Below, one piece after another: positions 17,850-26,747 of a DNA stretch of 64,000 nucleotides. The notes under the pieces are model-generated. The model had not been told where the DNA came from. It saw nothing but the letters and a program-made list of their open reading frames with translations, and searched no databases. Numbering within the stretch: the stretch's first letter is position 1; each line of letters starts with the position of its first letter. The stretch is from CBDFGQ01 sp965247295. GTDB taxonomy: Bacteria > Chloroflexota > Dehalococcoidia > Lucifugimonadales > JAGWBF01. Location of the stretch: contig CBDFGQ010000006.1 of assembly GCA_965247295.1 (NCBI GenBank), positions 310,001 through 374,000 of the forward strand, read 5' to 3'. The position numbers and the translations under genes are program-made.

Positions 17850-18323
17850 CTAGTAGTCATAGCTCCGTGAGCCCGCCCCCAACTGTGGGGGCGAAGTGGG
17901 TGCCTGCCCATCCAGAGTTTTCACCACGGTGACGGTAGCCTGCATGGACGATGGGTGAACCTTGCAAAAGTAGGGGAAGGTCCCTGCTACGCCGAACGTA
18001 TGGCTGAAGGAGCCGCCCTTGCTCAGCGTACCACTATCCCACTCCTGACCCGCGTCTGGCTCACCGGGCCTCCCGGCAGTGGTCGTGTGGGACACCCCGT
18101 CGCGGTGCGTCCACGTCACCTTATCGCCAACCGCGATCGTTAGGTCCTGCAAAGTGAAATTTTGAATATCGGACCTTACCAACACCGGCTCAGTGCCGAC
18201 GGTAGCCCCCAGAGTAGGTCCCGCTGCCGGGGCTGACGCCGTCGGAGCGGGTGTGTCGGCGGACCCTCCACAGGCGGCCAGCACAGCCACCGTGGTAACA
18301 AACACTATAATCCCTATCTTCAA
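17850..18323 (-). CDS. Cupredoxin-domain lipoprotein
   Basis: A 157-residue lipoprotein: signal peptide MKIGIIVFVTTVAVLAACGG with lipobox LAAC, a short Pro/Thr linker, and a plastocyanin-like domain (FTLQDLTIAVGDKVTWTH). Copper ligands are His in GVSHTTTAG, Cys and His in YFCKVHPSSM, and the following Met. It is a close paralogue of the cupredoxin domain of the gene just downstream (16478-17773); both end in Ser/Tyr-rich tails. The pair probably arose by duplication and may exchange electrons with the same partner. Same-strand neighbours 76 bp apart suggest one transcript. Confidence 0.9.
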   Translation of the reverse strand: MKIGIIVFVTTVAVLAACGGSADTPAPTASAPAAGPTLGATVGTEPVLVRSDIQNFTLQDLTIAVGDKVTWTHRDGVSHTTTAGRPGEPDAGQEWDSGTLSKGGSFSHTFGVAGTFPYFCKVHPSSMQATVTVVKTLDGQAPTSPPQLGAGSRSYDY

Positions 18324-18466
18324 CTATCTGACACCTTCCCTTCCGAACTCACACTTTACCTACGAATAGGAAGGGCAGGTGGATTTCAAGTTGGACGCAG
18401 CGTAATTTTACGATGGCGGCTAATCCGGTGGCCAGGGCGCACATACCTCAATACGGGTCAAAAGGC

Positions 18467-19090
18467 CTAGACTGCTCCCAGCAGGACCCGCACGATCTTC
18501 TGTTCCAGCCCTACACCGATTTGAGAGACCAGCTGCTGACTTTCCACATCTCCCATGGCCCCGAGATACCCGACCCCGAGGATCCGGCCCAATCGAAAGT
18601 CCACTATGGTGGAAGAGACAGGCCCAGAGTGGGTAGTTTGCAACGTGCGCAGCCCCACGGCCTCATCCTGGAAACCGTCAAACTGTACGGGGTCGGCCCT
18701 CAGTAGTTGCTGCCCGCTATCAAGCTCCTTGCCCACGAACCACTGGAACTCGCCGAGGAATTTCTGGCTCATCCAGCGGGATACCTGCTCCATATCCTCG
18801 AAGAGATGAACCACGGTGGCGGCTATGAGGTTGGACCCGGGTTCAAGGACGCCCGACTCGTCCTGGAGGGCGAACTCCCTGAGATATCCGGTGATGCGGC
18901 CGGTGGCCCTGGTCTCCCCCGTGGTGGTCCCAGGGAACCCGTGGGCCGCCATGTCCTCGTTGTCCAGCACACCGTCTCTGGTGGGATGAAAGTGCTGGAG
19001 CTCACGGGGCAGCTCCTCCCTGTCCAGTACCATCATGGACAGGTGCCCCTCCTCCACAGCCTGGGTTGCTCGGAATAGACGCTCAGACAC
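18467..19090 (-). CDS. Hypothetical protein
   Basis: A 207-residue protein with no family I recognise. It has a soluble alpha/beta look: SERLFRATQAVEEGHLSMMVLDREELP, a middle region rich in Gly, Thr and Arg (GFPGTTTGETRATGRITGYLREF), and a hydrophobic C-terminal helix-strand region (GRILGVGYLGAMGDVESQQLVSQ; no membrane segment). The start is GTG 19090 after AAAGGGTG. It may bind a ligand or lipid, but nothing visible proves this. It lies between the cupredoxins and the YflT-like membrane protein, all on the minus strand. Confidence 0.6.
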   Translation of the reverse strand: MSERLFRATQAVEEGHLSMMVLDREELPRELQHFHPTRDGVLDNEDMAAHGFPGTTTGETRATGRITGYLREFALQDESGVLEPGSNLIAATVVHLFEDMEQVSRWMSQKFLGEFQWFVGKELDSGQQLLRADPVQFDGFQDEAVGLRTLQTTHSGPVSSTIVDFRLGRILGVGYLGAMGDVESQQLVSQIGVGLEQKIVRVLLGAV

Positions 19091-19173
19091 GGTGCACCCT
19101 TTCGCATGGGGAATAACGGCGCCACGAACTCATGACGAGAGGACAACCTATCCCGCCGGTCCCCGTCGGCTGC

Positions 19174-19767
19174 CTACCGCACGGCGTTGCCGTCCCGCCG
19201 CTCCGGCACCTCTATCCGGGGGGATGGGGGCTCTTTGGAGATGAAATCCCCCTCGACGTTACGTATGTCGTAGGCCCCCGACTCAATAAGGATTCCCCGG
19301 GTCTGTGGGGCGTCCCGTTGAGCTACCCGAGCCACCAGCGCAACGGCTCCTCGGGATAAGCTCTTATCATACCGCTGAGCAACGTCAGACTCGAGACCAC
19401 GAAAGGCGCCGACAATAGCACCCAGCATTCCACCAAAGAGGGTTCCCAGCTTCCATAGGGTGCTGGCCAGAAAAACTTGTATCCCCCACGAATCGAAGGC
19501 CACCAGGACCCAGATGAGTACCGGCACCTCGACTACACAGGTCCCGATGAGGGCCCATCGGAGGCCACACCGCCACATCCCCTCGGGCCGCTGCATCAGG
19601 CGGCTAGTCAAGATAGGACGAAAGCGCCCAGGCGGGTCGATGTCTACCACGGCCTCTTGGCTGATCACGTCCAGGTCGGAAGCCAGATATCCGGCGGAGC
19701 GCAGCATCCGTGCCGCCTCCAACACGCCCGCCTCCCTCTCGAAGAGACCTACTATCTGCTGGCCCAT
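19174..19767 (-). CDS. Membrane protein with YflT/general-stress-17M-like N-terminus
   Basis: A 197-residue protein. The N-terminus QQIVGLFEREAGVLEAARMLRSAGYLASDLDVIS resembles the ferredoxin-like YflT domain of general stress protein 17M. Two hydrophobic segments follow (ALIGTCVVEVPVLIWVLVAF and a Gly-rich GTLFGGMLGAIVGAF), then a second small alpha/beta module (GAVALVARVAQRDAPQTRGILIESGAYDI). This layout is common in predicted stress-linked membrane proteins; biochemical role unknown. ATG 19767 is chosen over a longer open frame because AGGTGAG lies just upstream. Confidence 0.72.
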   Translation of the reverse strand: MGQQIVGLFEREAGVLEAARMLRSAGYLASDLDVISQEAVVDIDPPGRFRPILTSRLMQRPEGMWRCGLRWALIGTCVVEVPVLIWVLVAFDSWGIQVFLASTLWKLGTLFGGMLGAIVGAFRGLESDVAQRYDKSLSRGAVALVARVAQRDAPQTRGILIESGAYDIRNVEGDFISKEPPSPRIEVPERRDGNAVR

Positions 19768-20026
19768 TCTCTCACCTGACCGGGATCCGCGCCCTGCGCA
19801 AGCAACTAGGTTAAATTGCAACCTCAGGGTGCCTGGAACGAAGTCGAACCCTACAATAGCACGAAGGCCGTATGGCGTCAACGAATCTTTCAACACGGCG
19901 CCGTATACCATATTCGCTCGGCCCGGCGTAGAATAATGCTACTTGGTGGACACGGGCGGAGGCGCCGCACAGGGGCCGGCACGCGGTTCCCGTCCGGATG
20001 CCGATGAATCCACAGGAGAGGGGACC

Positions 20027-21481
20027 ATGCCGGCCAGAACGGGAGCTGAATACATCGAGGGGCTCAGAGAGCGACATCCCGAGGTATACATGTGCGGGGA
20101 ACGGGTTGATGATGTGACCACCCACCCCGCCCTGCGCAACGGGGTACGAACCCTGGCCAGCCTCTGCGATCTGCAGCACGACCCGGATCTGAGGGACGAA
20201 ATGACCTACGTTTCCCCCACATCCGGGGATGCGGTGGGGCTGTCGTTCATCACCCCCAGGACGATACAGGAGCTGGAGCAACGGCACGCTATGATGGCTC
20301 ACTGGGCCCGGGCAAGCTGCGGCATGATGGGCCGTACCCCCGACTTCCTCAACGTCAGCTTCATGGCCATGGCCGCCGCCGGGGACTACTTCGGCCAGAA
20401 CAGGTCGGAGTTCAAGGATAACGTCCAGCGCTACTATGAGTACATTCGAGAGCACGATCTGGTCCTCACCCACACCCTGGTAAACATGCAGCGCACCCGC
20501 ACTCCCCTATCCACCCCCCTTGAAGACAGGACGGATGTGGCCCTTGCCCTGGTAAAGGAGACGGACGCCGGCATCGTGGTGCGGGGCGCCAGGGTGCTTG
20601 CAACCCTGGGCCCCCTGTCCGACGAGATCGCCGTCTACCCCGCCAGGTCCCACCTGCTGCCCGGAGAGGGGGCCGAGCGCTACTCCTTCGCCTTCTCCAT
20701 CCCCTGCAACACCCCAGGGCTCAAATTCCTCTGCCGGGAGAGCCTGGACCTGGGCCGCTCCCACTTCGACCACCCCCTCGGCTCCCGCTTCGAGGAGATG
20801 GACTCCATGGTCTTTTTCGACGACGTCCTGGTGCCGTGGGAACGGGTCTTCCTACTTGGGGACGTGGAGCTATGTAACAACATGGCTATGGCTACCAACC
20901 AGTACCTTCACTCGGGACACCAGGTCGTGACCAAAAACGTGGTCAAGTGCGAGTTCATCCTGGGCCTCGCCAACCTGATGGTCCGTACCCTGGGCTCGGG
21001 GCAGATCCCCCAGGTGCAGCAGTTGCTGGCGGAGGTCATCGAGTACCTGGAGGTCACAAGGGCCTGCCTGCGCTCAGCCGAAGCCGACGCGAAGGTCGAC
21101 CGTTGGGGGGTCATGAGCCCCGCCCTGCTCCCATTGACGGTAGCCCGCAACCAGTTCATCCGCATGTACCCCAGGATGGCCGAGATCCTCCACCTGCTGG
21201 GCTCCAGCAGCCTCATGGCCCTGCCCACCGAGGCTGACCTCCGCGGTCCGCTGTCCCCAGTGCTGAAGCGCTACCTGGAGACGGACACCGCCTCCGCGGA
21301 GGACAGGGTGAGATTATTCCGGCTGGCATGGGACACGTGCTGCAGCGCCTTCGCCTCCAGGCAGGTACTGTACGAGCGCTTTTTCCAGGGCGACGCCCAA
21401 CGCAACGCCTTTATCCTCAACGACATCTACGATAAGGAGCCCATGACCAACTGGGTATGGGAGTTCCTGCAGCAGGAATGA
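20027..21481 (+). CDS. 4-hydroxyphenylacetate 3-hydroxylase (HpaB)-family protein
   Basis: A 484-residue member of the HpaB/4-hydroxybutyryl-CoA dehydratase superfamily with an acyl-CoA-dehydrogenase-like fold. Visible family segments: RTGAEYIEGLRERHPEVYMCGERV, MMGRTPDFLNVSFMAM, GIVVRGARVLATLGPLSDEI, and DSMVFFDDVLVPWERVFLLGD. HpaB enzymes use reduced flavin supplied by a separate reductase to hydroxylate aromatic rings; no HpaC-type reductase is adjacent, though the PPOX and flavodoxin-like genes nearby are flavin-related. The Cys/His iron-sulfur ligands of the dehydratase branch are not evident, favouring the monooxygenase branch. ATG 20027 is chosen because AGGAGAGGGG precedes it; the frame is open 28 codons upstream. 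Confidence 0.9.
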   Translation: MPARTGAEYIEGLRERHPEVYMCGERVDDVTTHPALRNGVRTLASLCDLQHDPDLRDEMTYVSPTSGDAVGLSFITPRTIQELEQRHAMMAHWARASCGMMGRTPDFLNVSFMAMAAAGDYFGQNRSEFKDNVQRYYEYIREHDLVLTHTLVNMQRTRTPLSTPLEDRTDVALALVKETDAGIVVRGARVLATLGPLSDEIAVYPARSHLLPGEGAERYSFAFSIPCNTPGLKFLCRESLDLGRSHFDHPLGSRFEEMDSMVFFDDVLVPWERVFLLGDVELCNNMAMATNQYLHSGHQVVTKNVVKCEFILGLANLMVRTLGSGQIPQVQQLLAEVIEYLEVTRACLRSAEADAKVDRWGVMSPALLPLTVARNQFIRMYPRMAEILHLLGSSSLMALPTEADLRGPLSPVLKRYLETDTASAEDRVRLFRLAWDTCCSAFASRQVLYERFFQGDAQRNAFILNDIYDKEPMTNWVWEFLQQE

Positions 21482-21564
21482 CCGAAGCGCAGGCGCAGCC
21501 CTCGTATCGAGGAGCACGCCTCGCTTAACCATAGGCCAAAGTCAGCCGGGAACGAGGGAGTACA

Positions 21565-22242
21565 GTGGCAGCTAATTGGAAGTTGAGTCCGTCGGACTTT
21601 GCCTTCTTGTGGGAGGAGTGCCGCAGGTGCTTTTACCTGAAGACAGTGCATAAGATCCGGCGGCCCGGGGGCATGCCGGGCATTTTCAGCAAGATCGACT
21701 CGATGATGAAGCAGTTCTTCGCCGACAAGACCACGGGGGAAATCGCGTCCGAACTGGGTCCCGGCGCCGTGGCCTTCGGTGAAAAGTGGGTAGAGTCTGA
21801 CCCCATTTCCATCCCCGGGCGCGCGTCCTCATGTACCATCCGGGGGAAGTTCGACACCGTCGTGAAGTTCGAGGACGGCAGCTACGGTGTGATCGACTTC
21901 AAGACTTCCCAGGCCAGGGGAAGGCAGCACAGGCTCTACGCCAGGCAGCTTCACTCCTACGCCTATGCCCTTGAAAATCCGGCCCCGGGAAAGTTGAACC
22001 TGGCTCCTGTCTCCAGGCTTGGCCTGCTGTGCGTGGAGCCCATTGAGATGCTAAGCCTCGGGGACGGCTCCTACGCCTACAGGGCAGAACCAACCTGGAT
22101 AGAGTGCCCCAGAGACGACCAGGAGTTCTTCTCCTTCCTGTCCGATGTGTTGGAGGTGCTGGACCTCCCCGAGCCTCCAGATGCCAGCCCTACGTGCAAA
22201 TGGTGCCAGTACAGGGACGCGGCCAACCAGACACTCGGCTGA
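21565..22242 (+). CDS. PD-(D/E)XK nuclease, Cas4/AddB-like with 4-Cys cluster
   Basis: A 225-residue protein with GKFDTVVKFEDGSYGVIDFKTSQARG, the D...DxK core of a RecB/Cas4-type nuclease, followed by the QxxxY-like RQLHSYAYAL. Cys19 and Cys22 (WEECRRCFY) near the N-terminus and Cys-x-x-Cys near the C-terminus (CKWCQYRD) form the spacing expected for an iron-sulfur cluster as in AddB and Cas4. No cas genes or CRISPR array occur in the window, so it is probably a stand-alone repair nuclease. GTG start at 21565 is preceded by GAGGGAG. An 84-bp gap follows the HpaB gene in the same orientation. Confidence 0.85.
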   Translation: MAANWKLSPSDFAFLWEECRRCFYLKTVHKIRRPGGMPGIFSKIDSMMKQFFADKTTGEIASELGPGAVAFGEKWVESDPISIPGRASSCTIRGKFDTVVKFEDGSYGVIDFKTSQARGRQHRLYARQLHSYAYALENPAPGKLNLAPVSRLGLLCVEPIEMLSLGDGSYAYRAEPTWIECPRDDQEFFSFLSDVLEVLDLPEPPDASPTCKWCQYRDAANQTLG

Positions 22243-22898
22243 GGGGGCAGCGTAGCGTTAGGTTTTCTCCCACACTGGATTCTTCCTCTTGGCCCGGTCG
22301 GAGGCCATCGTCCTCCCCGACACGTCCGCAGCCCAGCCGAGAATCCTGCTGACCCCGGGCCGGTTTGCCCCACCGCAAGCCGCAGTTGGAGAGCCCTTTG
22401 CCGTCCCGCCGCTCAGGCGCAAAGGCCACGGGACACCCTAACCCCCATCCCACCGGCGCAGGCCACGAAGATACCCGCACGTGTACCTGATCTAGTAGGC
22501 GTGTAAAATTTAAGAAAAGTCTCGGAAATTGCCTAAATAACTACTTGAAATTTGACCAACTATCTTGCTAGGCTCACCCAGATGATAGTGAGGTAGGGCA
22601 GGCTGGGCAGACATTCCCTTGGCATCCTACACCCCCTACCCCCGTAGTTTACGGGCCACATCCGGCAGAGGACAACCAGGCCGGGCTGGCCATTCGATCG
22701 GCTCCTTTCGCTACTGTGGGATCAGGCTATTTCCGTTCCTATGGCGGAGGCCTGAATCTCCCCCCGAATTGCCCAGAACCCTCGGCTCGTGCCCCAAGGG
22801 TAGAATTCCAGGAGAGGGGTTGGACGACGGCGGTGGTAACTGTTCTAGACCGAGGTCTTCACGTCTTAACGGCCCCGTTCTGTCTCAAGGAGGAGGAA
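22243..22898. other. 656-bp intergenic region before rsmH
   Basis: No credible gene is seen. An AT-rich island at about 22500-22570 (AATTTAAGAAAAG, TTGAAATTTGACC) contrasts with the GC-rich flanks and is the likely promoter region for rsmH-ftsA-ftsZ, but no convincing -35/-10 pair with correct spacing can be named. The GTTTAAGAAAACG upstream of nrdR is similar to part of this island. A TAGAAT at 22801-22806 lacks a -35. mraZ, usual upstream of rsmH, is absent. Confidence 0.45.
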
Positions 22899-23864
22899 GT
22901 GGGGGAAGGGGTTCACCCTACGGGGCGCGAGCCCGACGGGTTCTCGCATGTGTCTGTTCTGGTCCACGAAACGGTACAGTATCTGAGGGTGCAGATGGGA
23001 GGGGGGTACATAGACTGTACCGTGGGCGAGGGAGGCCACGCCTCGGCCATCCTTCGCGCCGCCGCGCCGGGGGGCCGGCTCCTGGGCATAGACCTGGATC
23101 CCCAGGCCCTGGAGCGCGCCCAACGCCGTCTCCACCAGTTCAAGAGCTCCTTTACGCTGGTTAAAGGAAGCTACGCCCAATTGGAGGAGCTGGCCCCCAA
23201 CCTGGGATTCTCCCAGCCCGATGGCATCATGCTGGACCTGGGACTGTCGTCGCTCCAGCTGGAAGCCCCGGGTCGCGGCTTCAGCTTCCGAAGGGACGAG
23301 CCCCTGGACATGCGCTACGATCCCGAGGCGGACCTTACGGCCGCCGACATCGTAAACGGATATCCAGTTGATCGGCTGGCCAGCATCATCTCCCGGTACG
23401 GAGAGGATCGCAGGGCCCGGGCCATCGCGAGGGCCATAGCCAGACGGAGGCCGCTCAACGGCACACTGGAGCTGGCCGGTCTCGTGGCTGAGGTTGCGGG
23501 AGGCCGCAGGGGAAGAATCCACCCCGCTACACGGACGTTCCAGTCCCTGCGCATCGCCGTAAACGGCGAACTGGACAACCTGCGGGCCGGCCTCCAGCAG
23601 GCCATTAAGTTGCTTCGCCCGGGTGGCATCCTTGCGGTAATAAGCTACCACAGCCTGGAGGACCGAATCGTCAAAGAGACCCTGGCGCTCGAGGGCCGCG
23701 GGTGCGTCTGCCCTCCCAGGGTCCCAATATGCGCGTGCGGACACACTCCTTCGCTACGGGTGTTAACCAGGAGGCCGGTAACCCCCTCAACCGAGGAGGT
23801 TAAGGCCAACCCCCGCAGCCGCAGCGCCCGCATGAGGGTAGCGGAGCGCATCCCCGGGAACTAA
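22899..23864 (+). CDS. rsmH: 16S rRNA m4C1402 methyltransferase RsmH (MraW)
   Basis: RsmH methylates N4 of C1402 in the ribosomal P site using S-adenosylmethionine. Motifs: FSHVSVLVHETVQYL, SAM loop IDCTVGEGGHASAIL, GIDLDPQAL, DGIMLDLGLSSLQLE, RGFSFRRDEPLDMRYD, RIHPATRTFQSLRIAVNGEL and ISYHSLEDRIVK. GTG 22899 is chosen because AAGGAGG precedes it by 5 nt; an ATG-type frame open from 22716 would add 61 residues that do not belong to the family. 321 residues is normal. It opens a short division cluster followed by ftsA and ftsZ. Confidence 0.95.
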   Translation: MGEGVHPTGREPDGFSHVSVLVHETVQYLRVQMGGGYIDCTVGEGGHASAILRAAAPGGRLLGIDLDPQALERAQRRLHQFKSSFTLVKGSYAQLEELAPNLGFSQPDGIMLDLGLSSLQLEAPGRGFSFRRDEPLDMRYDPEADLTAADIVNGYPVDRLASIISRYGEDRRARAIARAIARRRPLNGTLELAGLVAEVAGGRRGRIHPATRTFQSLRIAVNGELDNLRAGLQQAIKLLRPGGILAVISYHSLEDRIVKETLALEGRGCVCPPRVPICACGHTPSLRVLTRRPVTPSTEEVKANPRSRSARMRVAERIPGN

Positions 23865-23928
23865 CACGAATGGCCCCGGCAGCACCGTCCGCCAGCAGGG
23901 CAGGGGGTCGGGGAGGAGAGGAGAATCA

Positions 23929-25170
23929 ATGGCCAAAGAGATGTTCTACACAGCTATAGATCCGGGTAGTACGAAGATTTGCACCATCACAGCAAGGATA
24001 GGACCAGAGGGGGAGCTGAAGGTCTTGGGCACGGGGATCGTACCCTCCCAGGGCATTCAGAAGGGCCGGGTCGAGAGCATCCCCGATGTCCAGGAGGCTG
24101 TCAAGGCGTCACTGGCACAGGCCCAGCGGTACCTGGGCCGAGGGTTGTCCTGGACATACCTGGGCGTCACTGGCGATCACATTTCGTGTCTCAACACCAC
24201 CGGCGTGATAAATGGGGCAGGGGAAAATGGGGCCATCTCTTCCCAGGATGTGCAGCAGCTTATTCGGTCCTCCTATCCAAATGTATCTAGTGGCAAGGAA
24301 GTGCTTCACGTCATACCGATAACCTACGCGGTAGATGGCCTAAAGGGGGTAAGGAACCCCGTGAGCCTGCACGCCGACCGGGTGCAGGTGGAGTCTCACG
24401 TGGTTGTAGGGGATGCACCCATTCTGAAGAACCTTGTGAAAGCGGTGGAGGGCTGCAAGATATCGGTCCGCAGCCTGGTGCACCAGCCCCTGGCCGCCGC
24501 CGAGGCCGTGCTGACCGAGGATGAACGGGAGATCGGGGCGGTGCTGGTGGATATCGGGGGTGGCACCTCGGATTTGGTCATCTTCAGGACGGGGAGCCCC
24601 TGGTACACCGCCGTAATTCCCGTGGGCGGGAATCAGATGACTCGGGACCTTTCCGTAGCCCTGGGGGTGCCCTTCTACATCGCCGAGGAGCTGAAGATCA
24701 GGTGGGGCCACGCCATGCCCGACGCCGTGGCCAGCGACGAGGAGATCCAGGTGCCCGGCTTTCAGGGACAGCCCCGCCGTGCCGTGAAGCGCCGCCTCAT
24801 GTGCCAGCCCCTTTACGAGCGGATGAGCGAGACCTTGAAGCTGGTGTTGTTGCGAGTGCGGCAGGCAGGACTCAGGCAGCTGCCACCCGGGGGCCTGGTG
24901 ATAACTGGAGGGGCCTCGGAGATACCCGGCCTCCAGGAAATGGCCAGGAAGGTCACCGGCGCCCCAGTGCGAATAGCCTATCCGAGGGGCATCCTGGGCC
25001 TGCCCGCCCAGCTCAAAAAGCCCGCCTTCTCCGCCAGTGTGGGAACCCTGCTGTGGGGGATAAAGCATCAAGGGGAGAGCCGGGCCTACAAGAACGGGGA
25101 GAAGACTCTCTGGGGACACAACGCCTTTATCCGCCGCCTCAAGAGACAGACCGCCAAGACGTCCGTTTAG
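23929..25170 (+). CDS. ftsA: Cell division protein FtsA
   Basis: FtsA is the actin-like ATPase that tethers FtsZ to the membrane. The 413-residue protein has the phosphate-1 loop AIDPGSTKICTI, the 1C domain around GRVESIPDVQEAVKASLAQA, phosphate-2 LVDIGGGTSDLVIF, and adenosine-binding VITGGASEIPGLQEMA. The C-terminal LWGHNAFIRRLKRQ is a plausible amphipathic membrane-targeting helix. It lies 64 bp after rsmH and 55 bp before ftsZ, all on the plus strand. ftsL, ftsI, ftsW, ftsQ and the mur genes that usually separate rsmH from ftsA are absent. Confidence 0.92.
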   Translation: MAKEMFYTAIDPGSTKICTITARIGPEGELKVLGTGIVPSQGIQKGRVESIPDVQEAVKASLAQAQRYLGRGLSWTYLGVTGDHISCLNTTGVINGAGENGAISSQDVQQLIRSSYPNVSSGKEVLHVIPITYAVDGLKGVRNPVSLHADRVQVESHVVVGDAPILKNLVKAVEGCKISVRSLVHQPLAAAEAVLTEDEREIGAVLVDIGGGTSDLVIFRTGSPWYTAVIPVGGNQMTRDLSVALGVPFYIAEELKIRWGHAMPDAVASDEEIQVPGFQGQPRRAVKRRLMCQPLYERMSETLKLVLLRVRQAGLRQLPPGGLVITGGASEIPGLQEMARKVTGAPVRIAYPRGILGLPAQLKKPAFSASVGTLLWGIKHQGESRAYKNGEKTLWGHNAFIRRLKRQTAKTSV

Positions 25171-25225
25171 GACCAGCTGTAGTCCAGGCAGAGGAAACGT
25201 GACACCAACGTAAAAGGAGGGACCC

Positions 25226-26392
25226 ATGACATCCAGGGACGATACTCAGCAAGAGGACACCAACCGGCAGGAAGCCCTGCAACTAGGCTCGCTAGGGCCC
25301 GATGGTACCATACCCCCGGGAACGCCGGTGATAAAGGTCGCGGGTATAGGGGGGGGAGGCTGCAACGCAATAAGCCGGATGTTCAAGGAAAAGCTATCAA
25401 TGGTGGAGTACTACGCGGTAAATACCGACTCCCAGCACCTTAACCGCTGCGACGTGACCCATCGCATTCCCATTGGACAGAACCTGACCAGAGGCCTTGG
25501 GGTGGGCGCCAACCCCGACCTCGGCCGCCAGGCGGCGGAAGAGAGCAGGGACCAGCTGGAAAAGGCGCTGGAGGGTGCGGACATGGTCTTCCTGGCGGTG
25601 GGCATGGGTGGGGGCACCGGCAGCGGGGCCGCCCCGGTGGTTGCGCAGCTTGCGAAGGAGGCCGGAGCCCTCACCGTGGCAGTGGTGAGCAGGCCCTTCG
25701 CCTTCGAGGCAGCCGTCCGGCGCAAGAACGCCGAGGAGGGTATCGCCCGGCTCAAGGACCACGTCGATACGCTGATCGTGATTCCCAACGACGCCCTGCT
25801 GAACCTGGACCGACAAAAGGAGCAGACATGTAGCTGGGAGGACGCGCTCAAGATGGCCGATTCAGTCCTCCATCAGGCCATTCAGGCCATCGCCGAGGTG
25901 GTGACCACACCTGGAGAGATAAACGTTGACTTCGCCGACGTCAAGACCATCCTGAGCAACGCCGGCCAGGCGTGGCTGGCAATAGGCAGGGGCAAGGGCG
26001 AAAACCGGGCCAAGGAGGCCGCCAAGCAAGCCGCCAAGAGTCCCTTGCTGGACATCGACATCGATGGTGCCAAGCGCCTCCTCTTCGTGATCACCGGGGG
26101 AACCACCCTGACCTTGAAGGAGGTGCAGGACGCCGCCGACGTTATACACGAGAAGGCGGACCCAGAGGCCAACGTCATATTCGGCACGGCCAGGGACCCG
26201 AAGCTGGAGGACGAGGTGAAGGTCACCATGGTGGCCGCCGCCTTCCCGATACCCCAGGACATACTGGCGCAACGGGATGAGGACTTAAGCAGGCTGCTGC
26301 AGGACGCCATTCCCGATAGCACCGAGGATCTGGACATACCCAGCTTTCTACGAAAACAGACTGCCCAGAGGAACAAGGGCTTTTTCAGGTAA
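25226..26392 (+). CDS. ftsZ: Cell division GTPase FtsZ
   Basis: The tubulin-like GTPase that forms the division ring. GTP-binding elements: VAGIGGGGCNAISRM, AVNTDSQHL, signature GGGTGSGAAPVVA, and the synergy-loop region NVDFADVKTILSNAGQAWLAIG. The C-terminal conserved peptide that binds FtsA is recognisable as LDIPSFLRKQ. The linker is short; total length 388 is typical. ATG 25226 follows AAGGAGG by six nt. It ends the rsmH-ftsA-ftsZ group, followed by a strong terminator about 120 bp on. Confidence 0.96.
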   Translation: MTSRDDTQQEDTNRQEALQLGSLGPDGTIPPGTPVIKVAGIGGGGCNAISRMFKEKLSMVEYYAVNTDSQHLNRCDVTHRIPIGQNLTRGLGVGANPDLGRQAAEESRDQLEKALEGADMVFLAVGMGGGTGSGAAPVVAQLAKEAGALTVAVVSRPFAFEAAVRRKNAEEGIARLKDHVDTLIVIPNDALLNLDRQKEQTCSWEDALKMADSVLHQAIQAIAEVVTTPGEINVDFADVKTILSNAGQAWLAIGRGKGENRAKEAAKQAAKSPLLDIDIDGAKRLLFVITGGTTLTLKEVQDAADVIHEKADPEANVIFGTARDPKLEDEVKVTMVAAAFPIPQDILAQRDEDLSRLLQDAIPDSTEDLDIPSFLRKQTAQRNKGFFR

Positions 26393-26512
26393 GCCAGTCC
26401 CGAGCTTGCCGAAGGAGCTCTAGGCTCCTCTAAGCTCAAGTAATATTCCCGGCCCGCCGCGGGACTGTTCGATTCGATCATAGGGTATTTGGGGTGGCGC
26501 CGGGAACCTTCC

Positions 26513-26545
26513 GAGGCCGCTCGCCAGTTGGCGAGCGGCCTCTTT
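26513..26545 (+). terminator. Intrinsic terminator downstream of ftsZ
   Basis: GAGGCCGCTCGCC (26513-26525) and GGCGAGCGGCCTC (26530-26542) form a perfect 13-bp stem with loop AGTT, followed by TTTGTATT. It is the strongest terminator-like hairpin in the window, though the T-run is short. Confidence 0.75.
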
Positions 26546-26660
26546 GTATTGGCCCGGCCCCACTCCGCAGCACTATCCAACGGCCTCTCATATCCACACG
26601 AGACCTGAGCCGCCACCTTTCCACCGGCCAAAACACGCCTCCAGGACTGCCACAGAAACC

Positions 26661-26689
26661 TTGACACAGGCACTGCCCAAAGGTAGAAT
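26661..26689 (+). promoter_or_regulatory. nrdR promoter (TTGACA-17-TAGAAT)
   Basis: TTGACA at 26661-26666 and TAGAAT at 26684-26689 are 17 nt apart. Transcription would start near 26696, giving a leader of about 117 nt before the nrdR ATG at 26813. Two NrdR-box-like sites lie directly downstream, in position to block elongation or initiation. Confidence 0.8.
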
Positions 26690-26700
26690 CGGACTCCACA

Positions 26701-26747
26701 CTACAATATGTTGTGGTATGGTCAAATAAGAACACAAAATGTTGTAT
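26701..26747 (+). promoter_or_regulatory. Tandem NrdR-box-like operators, 31 bp apart
   Basis: Box 1 is CTACAATATGTTGTGG (26701-26716) and box 2 ACACAAAATGTTGTAT (26732-26747). The shared cores ACAA.ATGTTGT start at 26703 and 26734, exactly 31 bp or three helical turns apart, which is the established spacing of NrdR box pairs. Their place just after the nrdR promoter predicts autoregulation. Confidence 0.75.

Noticed and set aside
21565..22242. Cas4 of a CRISPR system
   Set aside because: No repeats, spacers or other cas genes are present; a repair-type nuclease is adequate.
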